From: Danio rerio
Taxonomy: Eukaryota; Chordata; Actinopteri; Cypriniformes; Danionidae
Length of the DNA stretch: 64,000 nucleotides
NCBI RefSeq assembly: GCF_049306965.1
Contig: NC_133179.1
Coordinates: 16,520,501 to 16,584,500, forward strand
Direction: 5' to 3'
The translations under genes were made by a program, and so were the position numbers. Below are positions 50,515-63,300 of this stretch, piece after piece. How positions within the stretch are numbered: the stretch's first letter is position 1; each line of letters starts with the position of its first letter. The notes under the pieces were generated by a model. That model did not search any database and was not told the DNA's origin. It saw only the letters and a list, made by a program, of their open reading frames with translations.

Positions 50515-53500
50515 TAAATAATATAGCTCTGTATTTTTTTCTTTAGCATATGGTGAAGATGAGCTTTGATGTTGTAAAACGCTGGGTCAATGAAGCGCAG
50601 GAGGCGGCATCGAGTGATAACATTATGGTGCAGGTTAGCAAGTTGTTTGCATTTGTGTTATGATTTAACGGTGTGTCTGTTTCTAATATAGTGGGATCTG
50701 TTTCTTCACAGTATCATGCTCTGGGTCTTTTGTACCACCTGAGGAAGAATGATCGTCTCGCTGTGACCAAGATGCTTAATAAATTCACCAAATCTGGTCT
50801 GAAGTCTCCGTTTGCATACTGCATGATGATTCGCATTGCCAGTAAACTGCTGGAGGAGACGGAGGGAGGGTATGTTTGTATTTAATGTTCATTTAAAGAG
50901 TTTACCTAAAAATTAATTTATGCAATCCATGGTTTACTCATTCCAAATTTGTTTCAGTTTCTTCTGTTGAATGTAAAAGACGATATACTGAAAACTTGAC
51001 TTGTATGGTATTTTTTTTGTTCCTACTATTGATTTCTATGGCTGCTTTTTTCATATTGAATTTTTTAAAATATTTTTTTTATTAAAGATTTTCAAATAGT
51101 ACAAACAACAAAGACAAACTAACAAACAATTCCCATGCGCTGCAAATTAAATAAACATTTACAAATGTAAATTTTAAAAAAGAAAAATAATAATTAAACA
51201 ATTAAACATAATGAAAACAAAACAGAAGAAGCTTAAACTCTTTTAAAATAAAAATTTCAGAGTTTTATGTAGAAAGGATCGGAGAGGTTCCCAAAGTCTC
51301 TTGAATTTGTCCTGTTTGTGGTTGAGGTCTTAAGTTAATTTTTCCAAAGGAAGAAAGACTGACAACTGAGAAATCCACATGGAAATAGTAGGAATTTGAG
51401 AAGTAGACCATTTTAGTAATGTAATACTAAAATGTAATATAATACTAAAAAGTAATAATTAATATTTATTTTGTCCAAGTCGTTGAATGTCATAAGATCT
51501 TTTTAAAATATATTTAAAAATTATTATTGTTATTATTTTAAAAAATTATTTATTTTTTGCCATTTAAAATGTTACTTTCCGTTTATTAAAATGTCTTTAT
51601 TTTTCACGTTTTGCCTAATGATATGGCTTGTCTATTTTTTCCGTGCCATTTTATTCCTTTCACGTTTGTCAACTGGCAATAAAATATATTAAACATTAAA
51701 ACAAGCAGAAGAAGTTTAGCTAAAAATAAATGGAAGTGAATAACAGGAAGTCTTTTGAGACATTTTATTTTACAATGGCCATGTCGCTCTTAAAAAAAAA
51801 ATAAGGTGGATGGATAAGTCATGGAAATTCAGCTTTTTAAGTCAGTGAAAATCAGGGAATTTGACATTTTCTTTAGACTGAGAATCCTGTAAATGCAAAC
51901 TCATTCATGAACATGATATCCCTTTTAATGTTATTACTTTCATGCAGCTGCTTGTAATAAATCCTGATACTGATATATAAATATGTTGCTTTAACAGGCA
52001 TGACAGCCCACTGTTTGACTTCATTGAGAGCTGCCTGAGGAATAAACATGAGATGGTTGTTTATGAAGCAGCCTCTGCCATCGTCCACATGCCCAACTGT
52101 ACTGCCCGTGAGCTGGCTCCTGCTGTATCTGGTTAGTCCCGCTTATTATTTCTCCCTTGTTTTTTGATTTCTAGCTAACACAGAGGACAAATTTTACATG
52201 ATGTTGGAATTAAGAAATTTGATGTTGATCGTTCCGACAGTTCTCCAGCTGTTCTGCAGCTCTCCCAAAGCAGCACTCCGATATGCAGCAGTGCGGACTC
52301 TTAATAAGGTCAGTTATTTGTGTTTTTGAATGAAATGTAATTTGTAGCTATCTGAAGTGTTGCATAGTTCCACATGGAGACACCAGAGCACACTCTTTTT
52401 TTTGTTAATGTTGAAAGTCAAACCTAGTAGCTTTCAAATAGTGCAAAAACATATATGATCAAAATACAGATTTTAATTAATATGGGTCTTTAATAATTAA
52501 ATAGTGTATGAATAGACTCTCTGACATTTTGAGACATGTAGGTCTTTTTTTAAGATGAGAAGACACTCTTTGGTTTTTAAAACATACTTTTTTTTTAATT
52601 CAGTTGCATCAAATGTAATGCCATCTGTGTTGGCATTTTAAAGAACATTGTCATTCCAGGAGGTTTTAAATTTGTGGGTATAAAAAAAAACAAAAGCCAT
52701 ATTTTAATGTTGTTTTTAGACGTATTATGGTTTTGATTTTCCCATAATAAACCCCCGTCCCTCTTGAAATGTAATTTATATTTTTAATATAATTATAAAA
52801 AGCCTCAAATGTAGTACAAAGTTAAAATACATCGTAAACATTGTAATTTTTTTACATATGTGGTGTTTTATATATTTTTAAATCAAGAGTTTTAACTATT
52901 TTTTTAATTTAATATATCAAGTGTTATTAAATGGTAATAACCCTTTAATAAATGTAAAAATGGTAAATGATTACCTGTTGTTGACATAGGTGGCGATGAA
53001 GCACCCGTCAGCAGTGACCGCATGCAACCTGGACCTGGAGAATCTGATCACTGACTCCAACCGCAGCATCGCCACCCTGGCCATCACCACCCTGCTGAAG
53101 ACCGGCAGCGAGAGCAGTGTAGACCGCCTCATGAAGCAGATCTCCTCCTTCGTCTCCGAGATCTCAGATGAGTTCAAGGTGATCTCATCACTAAATTTGA
53201 AATTGCACAGTAACCTTAATGCACAATCCCTAAATGAGTCCACTAATAGTCAAAAAAATGAAGACAGAGTGAATTTAAATACTGTGAGTAGGTTATAAAC
53301 GGACTGATTTGAATTTTGATGGACGCTATCATCTATAAACTAAATTATATCTGTGTGATTTTACCCTGTATATTGGACAAACTACAGAAAAATTCACTTA
53401 TTTCATGGTGTGTTTGTTTTCTAGGTGGTTGTGGTCCAGGCCATCAGTGCTCTGTGCCAGAAGTATCCGAGAAAGCACAGCGTAATGATGAACTTTCTCT

Positions 53501-56500
53501 CAAACATGCTGCGAGACGATGTAAGTTCATTTAAGGACGTTTGTTCCTGTGGTTTCTTTTGCCGAATCACACGATCAGATTTACACTGATACCCTTTAAT
53601 GCCTGCTTTACTCATGACCAGTGCTGCGTTGACTTGGAATTTAAACTGACATTGCTGTAAAACGATGTAAGACAAATATACAAGGGGGGCTAATAATTCA
53701 GACTTCAGCTGTATTCATCTATATTGACCTGGTCAAAAAGTTGTTGATAAATAAATATTAGTCATTTCATAGATTGATTTGTGTTTGCATATGCAGGGTG
53801 GCTTCGAGTACAAGAGGGCCATTGTAGACTGCATCATCAGCATCATCGAGGAAAACCCGGAGAGTAAAGAAACCGGTCTGGCCCACCTGTGCGAGTTCAT
53901 CGAGGACTGCGAGCACACCGTCCTGGCCACTAAAATTCTCCACTTGCTGGGGAAAGAGGGTCCTCGTACCCCTACACCCTCCAAATACATCCGCTTCATC
54001 TTCAACCGTGTGGTGCTGGAGAGCGAAGCGGTTCGGGCCGGTCAGTGGTCTCACATGAGCTTTTACCTCTTTGTAATGAGCTTAAGATTTTTATTACAAT
54101 ACAGTCATATTTTTTTTTTTTGAGGGCTGTACACGTGTCTCAATAATGGATTAGATTTTTAACAAGCCTGATAATCTATATTTAGTCTGCTTCCAGCAAC
54201 TGAGCAACATTTAGGCATTCTTTTGCTCTGACTCTCCTCTCACGTTTTTCTTTTCAAAGCTGCTGTTAGCGCCTTGGCCAAGTTTGGGGCTCAAAACGAT
54301 GACCTGCTGCCAAGCGTCTTGGTCCTGATGCAGAGGTAGGACATATCATTATATTGGTCTGTTTGTACTAATTTGTATGTTTAAGTAAGGAATTAGTGCA
54401 GAAGATAATTCTTTATGATTGGCTTAAACAATGCGAAGCTAAAATAAAGTAGGATTTCAATAGTTGTTTATTTCATGCTTTGCATATTTATTTAATGATT
54501 AAAAATAGTCAAATAATGGAACTAAAGACGTCTAAATTTAGTTCATTGCACTAAAAATAAATAAATGTATTTCATATTAGCATTGTCACATATAAATATC
54601 CTGAAATAAGTCACAATTGGAAATTGTAATAAGGGTAATAACAATAAATCTACCAAAATATAAATAATATTGCCTGTTATATTTTAATACTATATTATTA
54701 TTACTATAAATCCAAAGAAATATGAAATATTGTCAGAGATGATGTGCAATATAATAATAATAATACCAGAAATTATAATAATAAACGTGTACAAATATTG
54801 TCATAATGATATAAATAATAATAATGCTGTGTTTGACAGGTGTATGATGGACAGTGATGATGAAGTGAGAGATAGAGCCACATTCTACATGAACGTCCTT
54901 CAGCAGAAGCAGAAGGCCCTGAATGCTGCTTACATCTTCAATGGTGAGTGCTTGTGCTTGAATTCATTTTTCATTGAAAAGCAAATTTCCAGTTGCAGTG
55001 GTGTATATGATGTTATATTTGATCTGCTTTAGCTTATGTGAGAGTTACACATGTATTATTTGAACTCAAAGACGTCATGGTTGAACAATAAGGTAAAAAA
55101 ATGTAGTATTTGTTTTAAAATCACACAGTAATGTAAAGAGTCTGTAAATAAATTGTGTTTGTTTGAATGGTTTTTAATATATTTGTTTTATTCTGAATAG
55201 TTTTTGCCTTGAAGCTGACATGCGATTAAATAATCTTACCGTTAAATGATTGTTTGATTGGCAGGTCTGTCTGTATCAGTTCTCGGACTGGAGAAATCCC
55301 TCCACCAGTACACTCTGGAGCCCTCCGAGAAGCCATTTGACATGAAGACAGTTCCCTTGGCTACTGCGCCCATTACTGAACACAAAACAGGTGTGAACAC
55401 GACCTGAGCTTCACCCAGGCTAGTTATAGTAGATATCCACACTGTTTTTGAACCAGAGGCTAATGACATAATCCATTAAAGAATGCTTTCAAAATTGTGT
55501 AAACTCAAAAACACTTTTTTTTTTTTTTTTTTTTTTTTTTTTGTTTATGCTCCAACATTGTTTGGCTTCTGATTTGAATGCTAATCTCCCTTTGTTTTTA
55601 CCCTTGCTTGAGGTCAATCACAAACGTGCTCAATTTTTTTTCTCTTCAGAAATTGCTCCTGTGGCAACAAGCAAACTACCCGAAAAGCTTGCGCCTTCAC
55701 GCCAAGACATTTACCAAGGTAAGACGATTAGCTAGCTATTTAACCACGATGCATGTGGCACCATCTGAAATGGACCGTGCAACATTTCAACTGGTGCTTC
55801 TGATCTCTTAGAGCAACTTTCAGCCATCCCAGAATTCCAGGGCCTGGGTCCCCTGTTCAAGTCTTCCGAGCCGGTGCAGTTAACAGAAGCAGAGACGGAG
55901 TATGTGGTGCGCTGCATCAAACATACTTTCGCGAATCACATGATCTTTCAGTTCGACTGCACCAACACGCTGAACGACCAGCTGCTGCAGAAGGTTCTGG
56001 TCCAGATGGAACCATCGGAGTCATACGAAGTGCTCCATTACGTACCTGCAGCCAATCTTCCCTACAGCCAGCCCGGCTCCTGCTACAGCCTCGTCCGGTT
56101 ACCGGAGGATGACCCCACCGCAGGTCAGACATGAGCAGATTGCAATGCTAATCCATGTTCGCACAGGCATGCGCTTTAGCATTGCATTGAACTACTTTTC
56201 TGTTATTATTTTTATCTTGTACAAGACTCCGTGTTCTACAGGGTAATATTCTGGAATATTATGCAATTTTAAAATGTCTATTCCTGACCTTTTTTTTTTT
56301 TTTGTTTACATCATAAAATATCAGACACTTGGTCACCTTGAATTTTGTTTACATTCATTAACTTTTATTTTAATTTTAACAGGGTGTCCGTAAGGTCTTA
56401 CAGTATTAAAAGTTGATCATTTAAAGAAATTGAAGGCCCTTAAGATATTAAGGAGTGTTAAATGCTATTTTACTTGATATTTAATTTTGTATTTTGATTT

Positions 56501-59500
56501 TTAAATGTAAAGTTGTATTCTAAAGTTTGTTTGGATTTAATCTGTGAATATTTGGGATGCGGTGTAGTTTATGATATCAATAATATCCGGCTAGATTTGA
56601 CTGCTTTGTTTATTGCAGTAACCAATGCAACACCACTAAAGTTCTATAGGCGCCACCTGCAGGATTAGCATTTATATTCATTTAATGTTTTAAATATTAG
56701 TTTAGGATTAGTTTCTTTGTCAGTTTAGTAAATATACAATGTTTTAAAGTGTATGAAAAGAGTCTTAAAGTGTTAATTGAAGTTCGCTCTCTAATTTCTG
56801 TATGCCATATCATGTTTTTTTTTATCACATTGTTTTACCTATTATAGTTAGGCCCTATTCAAGCACTATTTTGTTCCTTTCCTGCTTGTCAATTGGCAGT
56901 CACTTGTTTCTTTCTTGTTACTCCTAATTTATTTTCAAAATTTAAATCTACAAAATGTACTTTTTTTTTTTTTTTTGGTTGGTATTTTTAGTCTTTTTTT
57001 TTTTCTATTTAAAAAAATTAATAAATAAAAAATATCTATTTTGTATTGGTATGCAAAAATTTACCTTAATTTAATCTTTGAATATTGAGATGTTGTAGTT
57101 TTTCGAAAATCGACAATCCTGCTAGATTTGTCATCACGCTGCTTTGTTTACTGCAGTCACCAGGAAAACACAGTTATTCCTGCTGTTCCTCAAGCGCCAT
57201 CTGCTGGATTAGCATTTTTATATAGTATATTAATAATGTTTTAGTTAAGGATTAGTTTATTACAATCAGTATTTAATATATGTATGTTTATTATAATTTT
57301 TGCAAAGTACGATATCAGCGACGAGGTCTTATTTATTATATTTTGTGCCGATTCACTGCATTATAAATGACTTGATCATCCCAGTTTATCTTAATTAATG
57401 AAATCTTTCCAAATAGTACCATTTAAGTCATCTGGTGGATACTTATATTCATATTGCAACAAATATCGCAGCAAAACAATGTCCGATGCAATGTCCGATT
57501 TGCTGTCCTGGTTTAAAAGTCTAATTTCTCTTAATGAATTTTTCCATTTTTGTTGTTTGCTTTCATTTTAGTCTCTTGCACATTCAGCTGTACAATGAAA
57601 TATCTGGTGCGGGATTGTGATCCTAACACAGGAGAGCCTGATGATGACGGTTACGATGATGAATATGTGGTATGTAAAAAGTCAGTTAATTATAACAAAT
57701 GTCAACACTATCAGTAGCCATTCCTTTGCTCAATGTCATCTGTTTCCTTAAGCTGGAAGATTTAGAGGTGACGGTCGCCGACCACATACAGAAAGTGCTC
57801 AAACCGAACTTCGCTGCAGCATGGGACGAGGTCGGAGACGAGTGTGAGAAGGAAGAGACGTTTGCTCTGGCCACAGTCAGAACTCTAGATGGCAAGTGGA
57901 ATTGGAATCATATTGATGTCCTCTCAATTGTTACATTTGACTATATGGGGCAGGGGATGTAGATTGTGAAATAATGCCCTCTTGATTGTGTTTGTCCTCA
58001 CAGAGGCAGTAAATAACATCGTCAGCTTCTTGGGCATGCAGCCTTGTGAGCGTTCAGACAAAGTTCCGGAAAACAAGAACTCGCATGTTCTCTTCCTAGC
58101 AGGTATGCACTTATTTCATCACTCAATTTTTTTAGAAATGCGCATTTGATATTTAGGTAGTTGAAAATAGGTAGTATCTTTTCTTTTTGTTTAACGTAAC
58201 AGTATTTTTGAAGAAACAATTGTTATATTTATGTACTTTAAAGTCTTATTTTGAGAAAATATAAGGGGTCACTAAGGGTGCTTTCACACCTGTGAATCAA
58301 TTCAGTTGTTCCAAAACAGAGATTACAATTGTTACATTGTTGCTCTTTGCTCTTGGAGCGGTTCGCTTTCACATTGCAAAGTTTCTAATCGAACCAAAAG
58401 AGCTAAAACAAGTCACAAGCGAGTAAACTCTCCTCACATTGGTCAGAGTGTCATGGTTTTTTTTGCAGCGGCCCGCTCAGCTGTCAGGAGAGGTGGTGGT
58501 TTGGTGGTGATTGACAAGGTGCGCACGCGCGACGTGTGTGAGGATAGATGCGGTGGGGAAGGGTGAGAAGGGTGCGCGACGATGCCTATTTGAGGACCGG
58601 GAGGGAGACGCGAAATTACCGGGAGATCATCACTCGTTTGCGGTTAAAAGTACCCTAAAAATGTCCTATTGTGGGACAGCAAAAATTTATATTGTACAAA
58701 TAGCTAGATCATTCATAATAAGATCTAAATAGGATGTGCGGCCAGCCAGAAGTGCGGTATGCACATTAATATAGCAGCATTTCTTAATGACATTGTATAA
58801 CAATAATTAATGTTTTTACAGTACTGTTACTGTTGGGTTTAGGGTTGGGGTAGGCGTTAAAAAATACAATTTATTGGGTAATTTAATAGATGACATAAAT
58901 AATACTTGGTACAACTACTGTTTTTACAGTGCTCTGCCAGTTGGGTTGGGGTTAGATGTTAAATAAATACAATAAATGGAAAATCTAATAAATAATACAA
59001 TTCTCGTTAACTTCCGACCACAACCATTTCCGATCTAGCAACAACCATCATTCGTCTAGTGCTATTTATTTTATATTATTTCCTCGGTGATTTGAACATT
59101 TTTAATAAAAAGGGGTTGTCACACCAAAGGAAAACAAAACTCACCAATTTTATAGTGATTCCAAAAATATATTAAATATGTAAAAACAAATACTGCGACT
59201 GCAGATTCATGTCACGGGGTTCACACAAGCTTGAGTCACATGATCTTGAATGGGATCCTTCAACTAATTAATATTTTGATAGTGTCACACCAACAGGACA
59301 TGGTTTTCAGTGACAAAATCTATCAATTTCACATGTTTTAAAAATATATGGATGGAAAAAAAATGACAAATGGCGAGTTTACTAAAAATAACCCCTTGTA
59401 ATATTAGGTCTAAGGTAGTTATTAATGATTTTACAATATTCTTTTAATTTATACGAGCTGTGGTTTATTGAACTATGCTTAAGGCAATCGTACCATAGGA

Positions 59501-59792
59501 TTTTGGTTTCTTTGAGAAGGAATATTTCACTATTTACTGCATTTTAAACGTTGACAGTATTAATGAAATTCATTTTCATCAAGAAAATGCAATGCCACAT
59601 CAACAACCCATTTTCTTCCCCATTTTTAACCTGCCTGATGAGATTGTTTTCTTTTCTGCAGGTGTGTTTCGAGGAGGTCATGATGTGTTGGTGAGGGCTC
59701 GTTTGGCTCTGGCTGATGGCGTCACTATACAGGTGACTGTCAGGAGCACAGATGACAACGTGGTGGACGTCATCCTAGCATCTGTGGGCTAA
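47495..59792 (+). CDS. copg2: Coatomer subunit gamma-2 (COPI coat), complete 23-exon gene
   Basis: Gamma subunit of the heptameric COPI coat that drives Golgi-to-ER and intra-Golgi vesicle traffic. Exons: 47495-47531, 48391-48443, 48530-48610, 48700-48771, 49550-49629, 49799-49874, 50009-50101, 50547-50633, 50712-50869, 51998-52131, 52241-52308, 52990-53178, 53425-53520, 53797-54040, 54260-54335, 54840-54943, 55265-55390, 55650-55718, 55812-56123, 57572-57669, 57753-57891, 58004-58102 and 59662-59792. They total 2,622 bp, 873 residues plus stop, matching the vertebrate length of about 871-874. All phases agree. It starts [13 protein letters not shown]. The adaptin-like HEAT trunk ([27 protein letters not shown]) fills the first two thirds; a linker and the C-terminal appendage ([25 protein letters not shown]) follow; it ends DVILASVG. 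The intron after 57891 uses a GC donor. Gamma-2 rather than gamma-1 is inferred mainly from the mest neighbour. Confidence 0.96.
48253..48312. repeat. (AT)n microsatellite in copg2 intron 1
   Basis: About 30 AT units, 78 bp before exon 2. Confidence 0.9.
50421..50521. repeat. (AT)n then (TAAA)n microsatellite in a copg2 intron
   Basis: AT tract followed by four TAAA units, ending 25 bp before the exon at 50547. Confidence 0.9.
56535..57270. repeat. Diverged direct duplication inside a copg2 intron
   Basis: 56535-56735 and 57072-57270 share an ordered series of motifs: TTTAATCTTTGAATATT-type, GTAGTTT, GCTAGATTTG, GCTTTGTTTA, TGCAGT, GCGCCA(C/T)CTGC, GGATTAGCAT, AGGATTAGTTT. The offset is about 540 bp. 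Probably two copies of one old repeat. Each carries a CTCF-like motif. Confidence 0.65.
58271..59000. repeat. Unclassified repeats in a copg2 intron
   Basis: Begins AAGGGTGCTTTCACACCTGT, the end of an abundant fish DNA-element family. It is GC-rich and CpG-rich to about 58640, then has two diverged TGTTGGGTTTAGGGTTGGGG-type modules near 58830 and 58930. No convincing ORF. Confidence 0.4.
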
Positions 59793-60016
59793 ACAAGCGA
59801 TGTTATGATGCCAATCAGTCTCAGTCATTGTCCTTTTATATATGTATCTACATAGAAGCTCTATAATATTTCTCATCACCATCCTCTGAGACATCCTGTT
59901 TCTGCATTAAATCTCTTTCGGAGATGTTTCTAAATTATGTTGTGCCACTTTAATTCAAGAGATCTTATGATAATTCCCTCTTTGGCATTTGATGGCAGTA
60001 CTTTTCATTTATCAAT

Positions 60017-60022
60017 AATAAA
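60017..60022 (+). terminator. Polyadenylation signal of copg2
   Basis: AATAAA about 225 bp past the copg2 stop, the only strong signal before the convergent mest 3' end. Confidence 0.65.
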
Positions 60023-60100
60023 AACAGCCCCAAAGAGTACCAAACTTGGAGTATTATTTTTCCCCCTACACAAAACATGACAAATGTATAATAAGAATTA

Positions 60101-60106
60101 TTTATT
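60101..60106 (-). terminator. Possible distal polyadenylation signal of mest
   Basis: TTTATT on the plus strand reads AATAAA on the minus strand, about 250 bp beyond the mest stop. A second copy at 60315-60320, closer to the stop, could serve instead. If 60101 is used, the mest and copg2 transcripts end within about 100 bp of each other. Confidence 0.45.
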
Positions 60107-60353
60107 ATTTCCAAAAAAAGCATTCATGTTTGTTACACAAATGTATTTACAAGTTATGGCATACAATATGAGCAAATTCATTAACAAGTACTTGCAATGA
60201 TTGGGCATTTGGTGCAATACTTCATGCATTCAGTCACATGACTTGCATCAGAAATACTTTGCGGTATATTAATGGGTTTGTATGTTTTCAACCTTATTTG
60301 GAACATAATTTCACTTTATTTCTCGCTTCAGAATGATCCGATCATCCCCCGGC

Positions 60354-63300
60354 TTAGAATGAGTTGATAAAGCTGAGATAGGCATTAAAGAATCCTGTGG
60401 GATCCTCCAGCTGTGGATAATGACTCACGTGCTCATCTAGAACAGATACTGTGGATCTCTGCACTAGTTTCCTGTAGATGAGGAACAAGAGAAGGGGAAC
60501 ATTTATTTAGAATGCTGTAGATTAGTGGAGCCTCATTTCTTAAATGTTGTAAGTTTGTACCAGGATCATTGTGTGTAAGTGCGATTCATGGAAAATGAAG
60601 TACCCACAAAACCCAAGCATGCATCTCTCTTCCAGATTTGTAAATGGGAAATGATCTTGAGATTGTGCACAGCTGACTGCAGTCAGATCTCCGCCCCTAA
60701 TTAATATCATTACTATTTAAAAGAGCACAGGGCATCAGAATTGCAATGCTTGAGAATGAGCACAAAGAAAAACAACTATGTAATTTTGGAGCTCCCGCTG
60801 GCAGAGGTGTATAGGAACACTTTTCAGGATTTCACACACATTTAAATGTGTGGCATGGCAATAAACAAGGTAGGAGTTACTAACAATTTAATAATGTGTA
60901 ATTCTTTGAATAAGCTAAAGTTAAAGTTGTTTTTTTCTATTGACTACTACTAACTAGCTACTATTAACTAGCTACTAATTCTAGAAACAACTGAAACAAT
61001 AATAGTTAAACGATAGTATAAAACCATTAGGTTTTTAAAAGTAACAAACTACGAATCCATATAAAAGTTAAAGTCATTTCATAAAAAGTAATCCTATTTT
61101 TTAAATCACTTTCTATGATGCCATATAAAAAGTTGTCTCACAAAAACGTAAAACAATATATGTTCTAGAAATAAAAATCTGACGTTTTACAACAAAAAGA
61201 ATGCTAACACTATACGATAAGGTTTCATTAGTATTTATTTACTAACATGAACGAAGTATGAACAATACTTATACATCATTTATTAATAATGGTCAACATT
61301 TAGTAATGCGTTATTAAAATTGAAACTCATGGTTGTTCACGTTAGTTCATGCAGTTAAAATAAAACATTTACTATAACAATCAGTGTCTTAAAAGGGTAA
61401 TAAATGTAGAATAACATCAATATACTCACTGGTAAAGCTGCAGAAACTGCGGATGTGGATTAACTGGATCTAGGGGTCCATAAATCATGTGCACTGCAAA
61501 GTTATGAATTATTGAATAGAAAAAAGTGTTGTATAAACAAAATACACAATCTTAACTGATTTATCTACTAATGGAAATCACAAAACTTCCAATCATATGA
61601 ATATGCAGTATATTATAGTAATAGTATACTATAGTACTATTAATATGCAGTATAATGGTTACATATTATATATTGGTAGTTGTGCACCAGACCACTGCAC
61701 TGAAATATGAATATCACTTATTGTATAGTATGCTGTCAGCTCAAATTGCCTGGGCTACAGACAGGCTAAGCAGCTTCTGCAGTGATTTTCAATGGATTAA
61801 AGTACTTAGCCTCAATTGCACTGCCTGAGCTTTCAAGTAAACCAAACCTGTGAATCGCCTGCTAGCATGACTGCTACTACAGCACTTTTTAAAGAGGAAT
61901 GAGTGGTTTATGTACTCACGGGGTGTTAAAGTCGAAGTTAGAGCGCCCACCCATCGTTCTCTGTGTTTCAGCCTCTGGTTAATGTATTGCAAAAGACTGA
62001 GGAAGAGACAAATAATAGTTGGCAATGGTTATGATTAGCACTGCAGATACAATGGAGACATTTGCTCACCTGTCCATTACAAGATTTCCATCATTAAAGC
62101 GAATGCCTGTCCACATGTCCCAGACTTCTGCTTCTGTTGGCTGGGTGTACGGTCCAAACACTTCCTTAATTCTGTAGCAGAAAGATATATGAAATAGGCA
62201 TTCAACCAGCATGACTTATGACTAGGTCCACGCGGAAACTGCACGTGCAGTATTCCACATATTTTTTAGCCCATTAATAATTCTGTTTATTTACTTGAGT
62301 AAAAATGTGTGTAATATCTACATTTATTAGTTTTTTATATTAATTACAGTATTATTATTGACTAATATAATAATGTTCATCTGATTTATGTACAATGCAG
62401 TTTGTAAAGTAATATTTAATAATAATAATACATTTTATTTAAAGGTGCCTTTCTAGCAACTCAAGGACACCGTACAATCAACAAGAATAATAAAACAACA
62501 AGAGAAATAATAAAATATACACAGCAATAGTGCAAATAAAATTAAGTATTAAAAGCCATCTTAAATAAGTGGGTTTTGAGTCTTGATTTGAACAGTGTGA
62601 GGGAGTCAATGTTTCTGATGGCAGGTGGTAGTGAGTTCCAAAGCCGCGGAGCAGAGCGGCTGAATGCTCTGTTGCCCATAGTTGAAAGGCGAGAAGAGGG
62701 AACAGACAAGTGGAGGGAGGAAGAAGATCGCAGGGTGCGAGAAGGAACAGAAATGTGGATGAGGGCAGACAAATATGGAGGGGCGAGATTGTGGATGGCT
62801 TTGAATGTTAACATTAAGATTTTAAAGTCAATTCGAAAATGAACAGGTAACCAATGAAGCTGCTGCAGGACAGGGGTGATGTGATGAGAAGAAGGGGTTC
62901 TGGTGATGATACGGGCAGCTGAGTTCTGGACCAACTGAAGCTTACGGAGAGATTTATGAGTGAGACCAAAGAGAAGAGAGATGTGACAAGGCTATGAACC
63001 AGAGCAGCAGTGGCATGAGGGGTAAGAGAAGGGCGGAGACGGTTAATGTTGCGTAGGTGGAAGTAAGCAGAATGGGTGATGTTATTGATGTGAGAATCAA
63101 AGGACAGGGTGCAGTCAAGGATGACACCCAGACTCTTAACCTGTTTAGAGGGATAAATGGAACAACATCCATTTTCAGTCTTTTAGTAGATATATTATAT
63201 TAGAAACTTGCCTTGTTTACCAAGTAAAGTAAATCTAATTGGATTTGCATTTTAAACATTAAATAAAAGTTGAAAATACATAATTTTCTATTTTAAATAT

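Noticed and set aside
53767-54054. Minus-strand ORFs of 90-95 codons
   Set aside because: Antisense of the strongly conserved copg2 exon 53797-54040.
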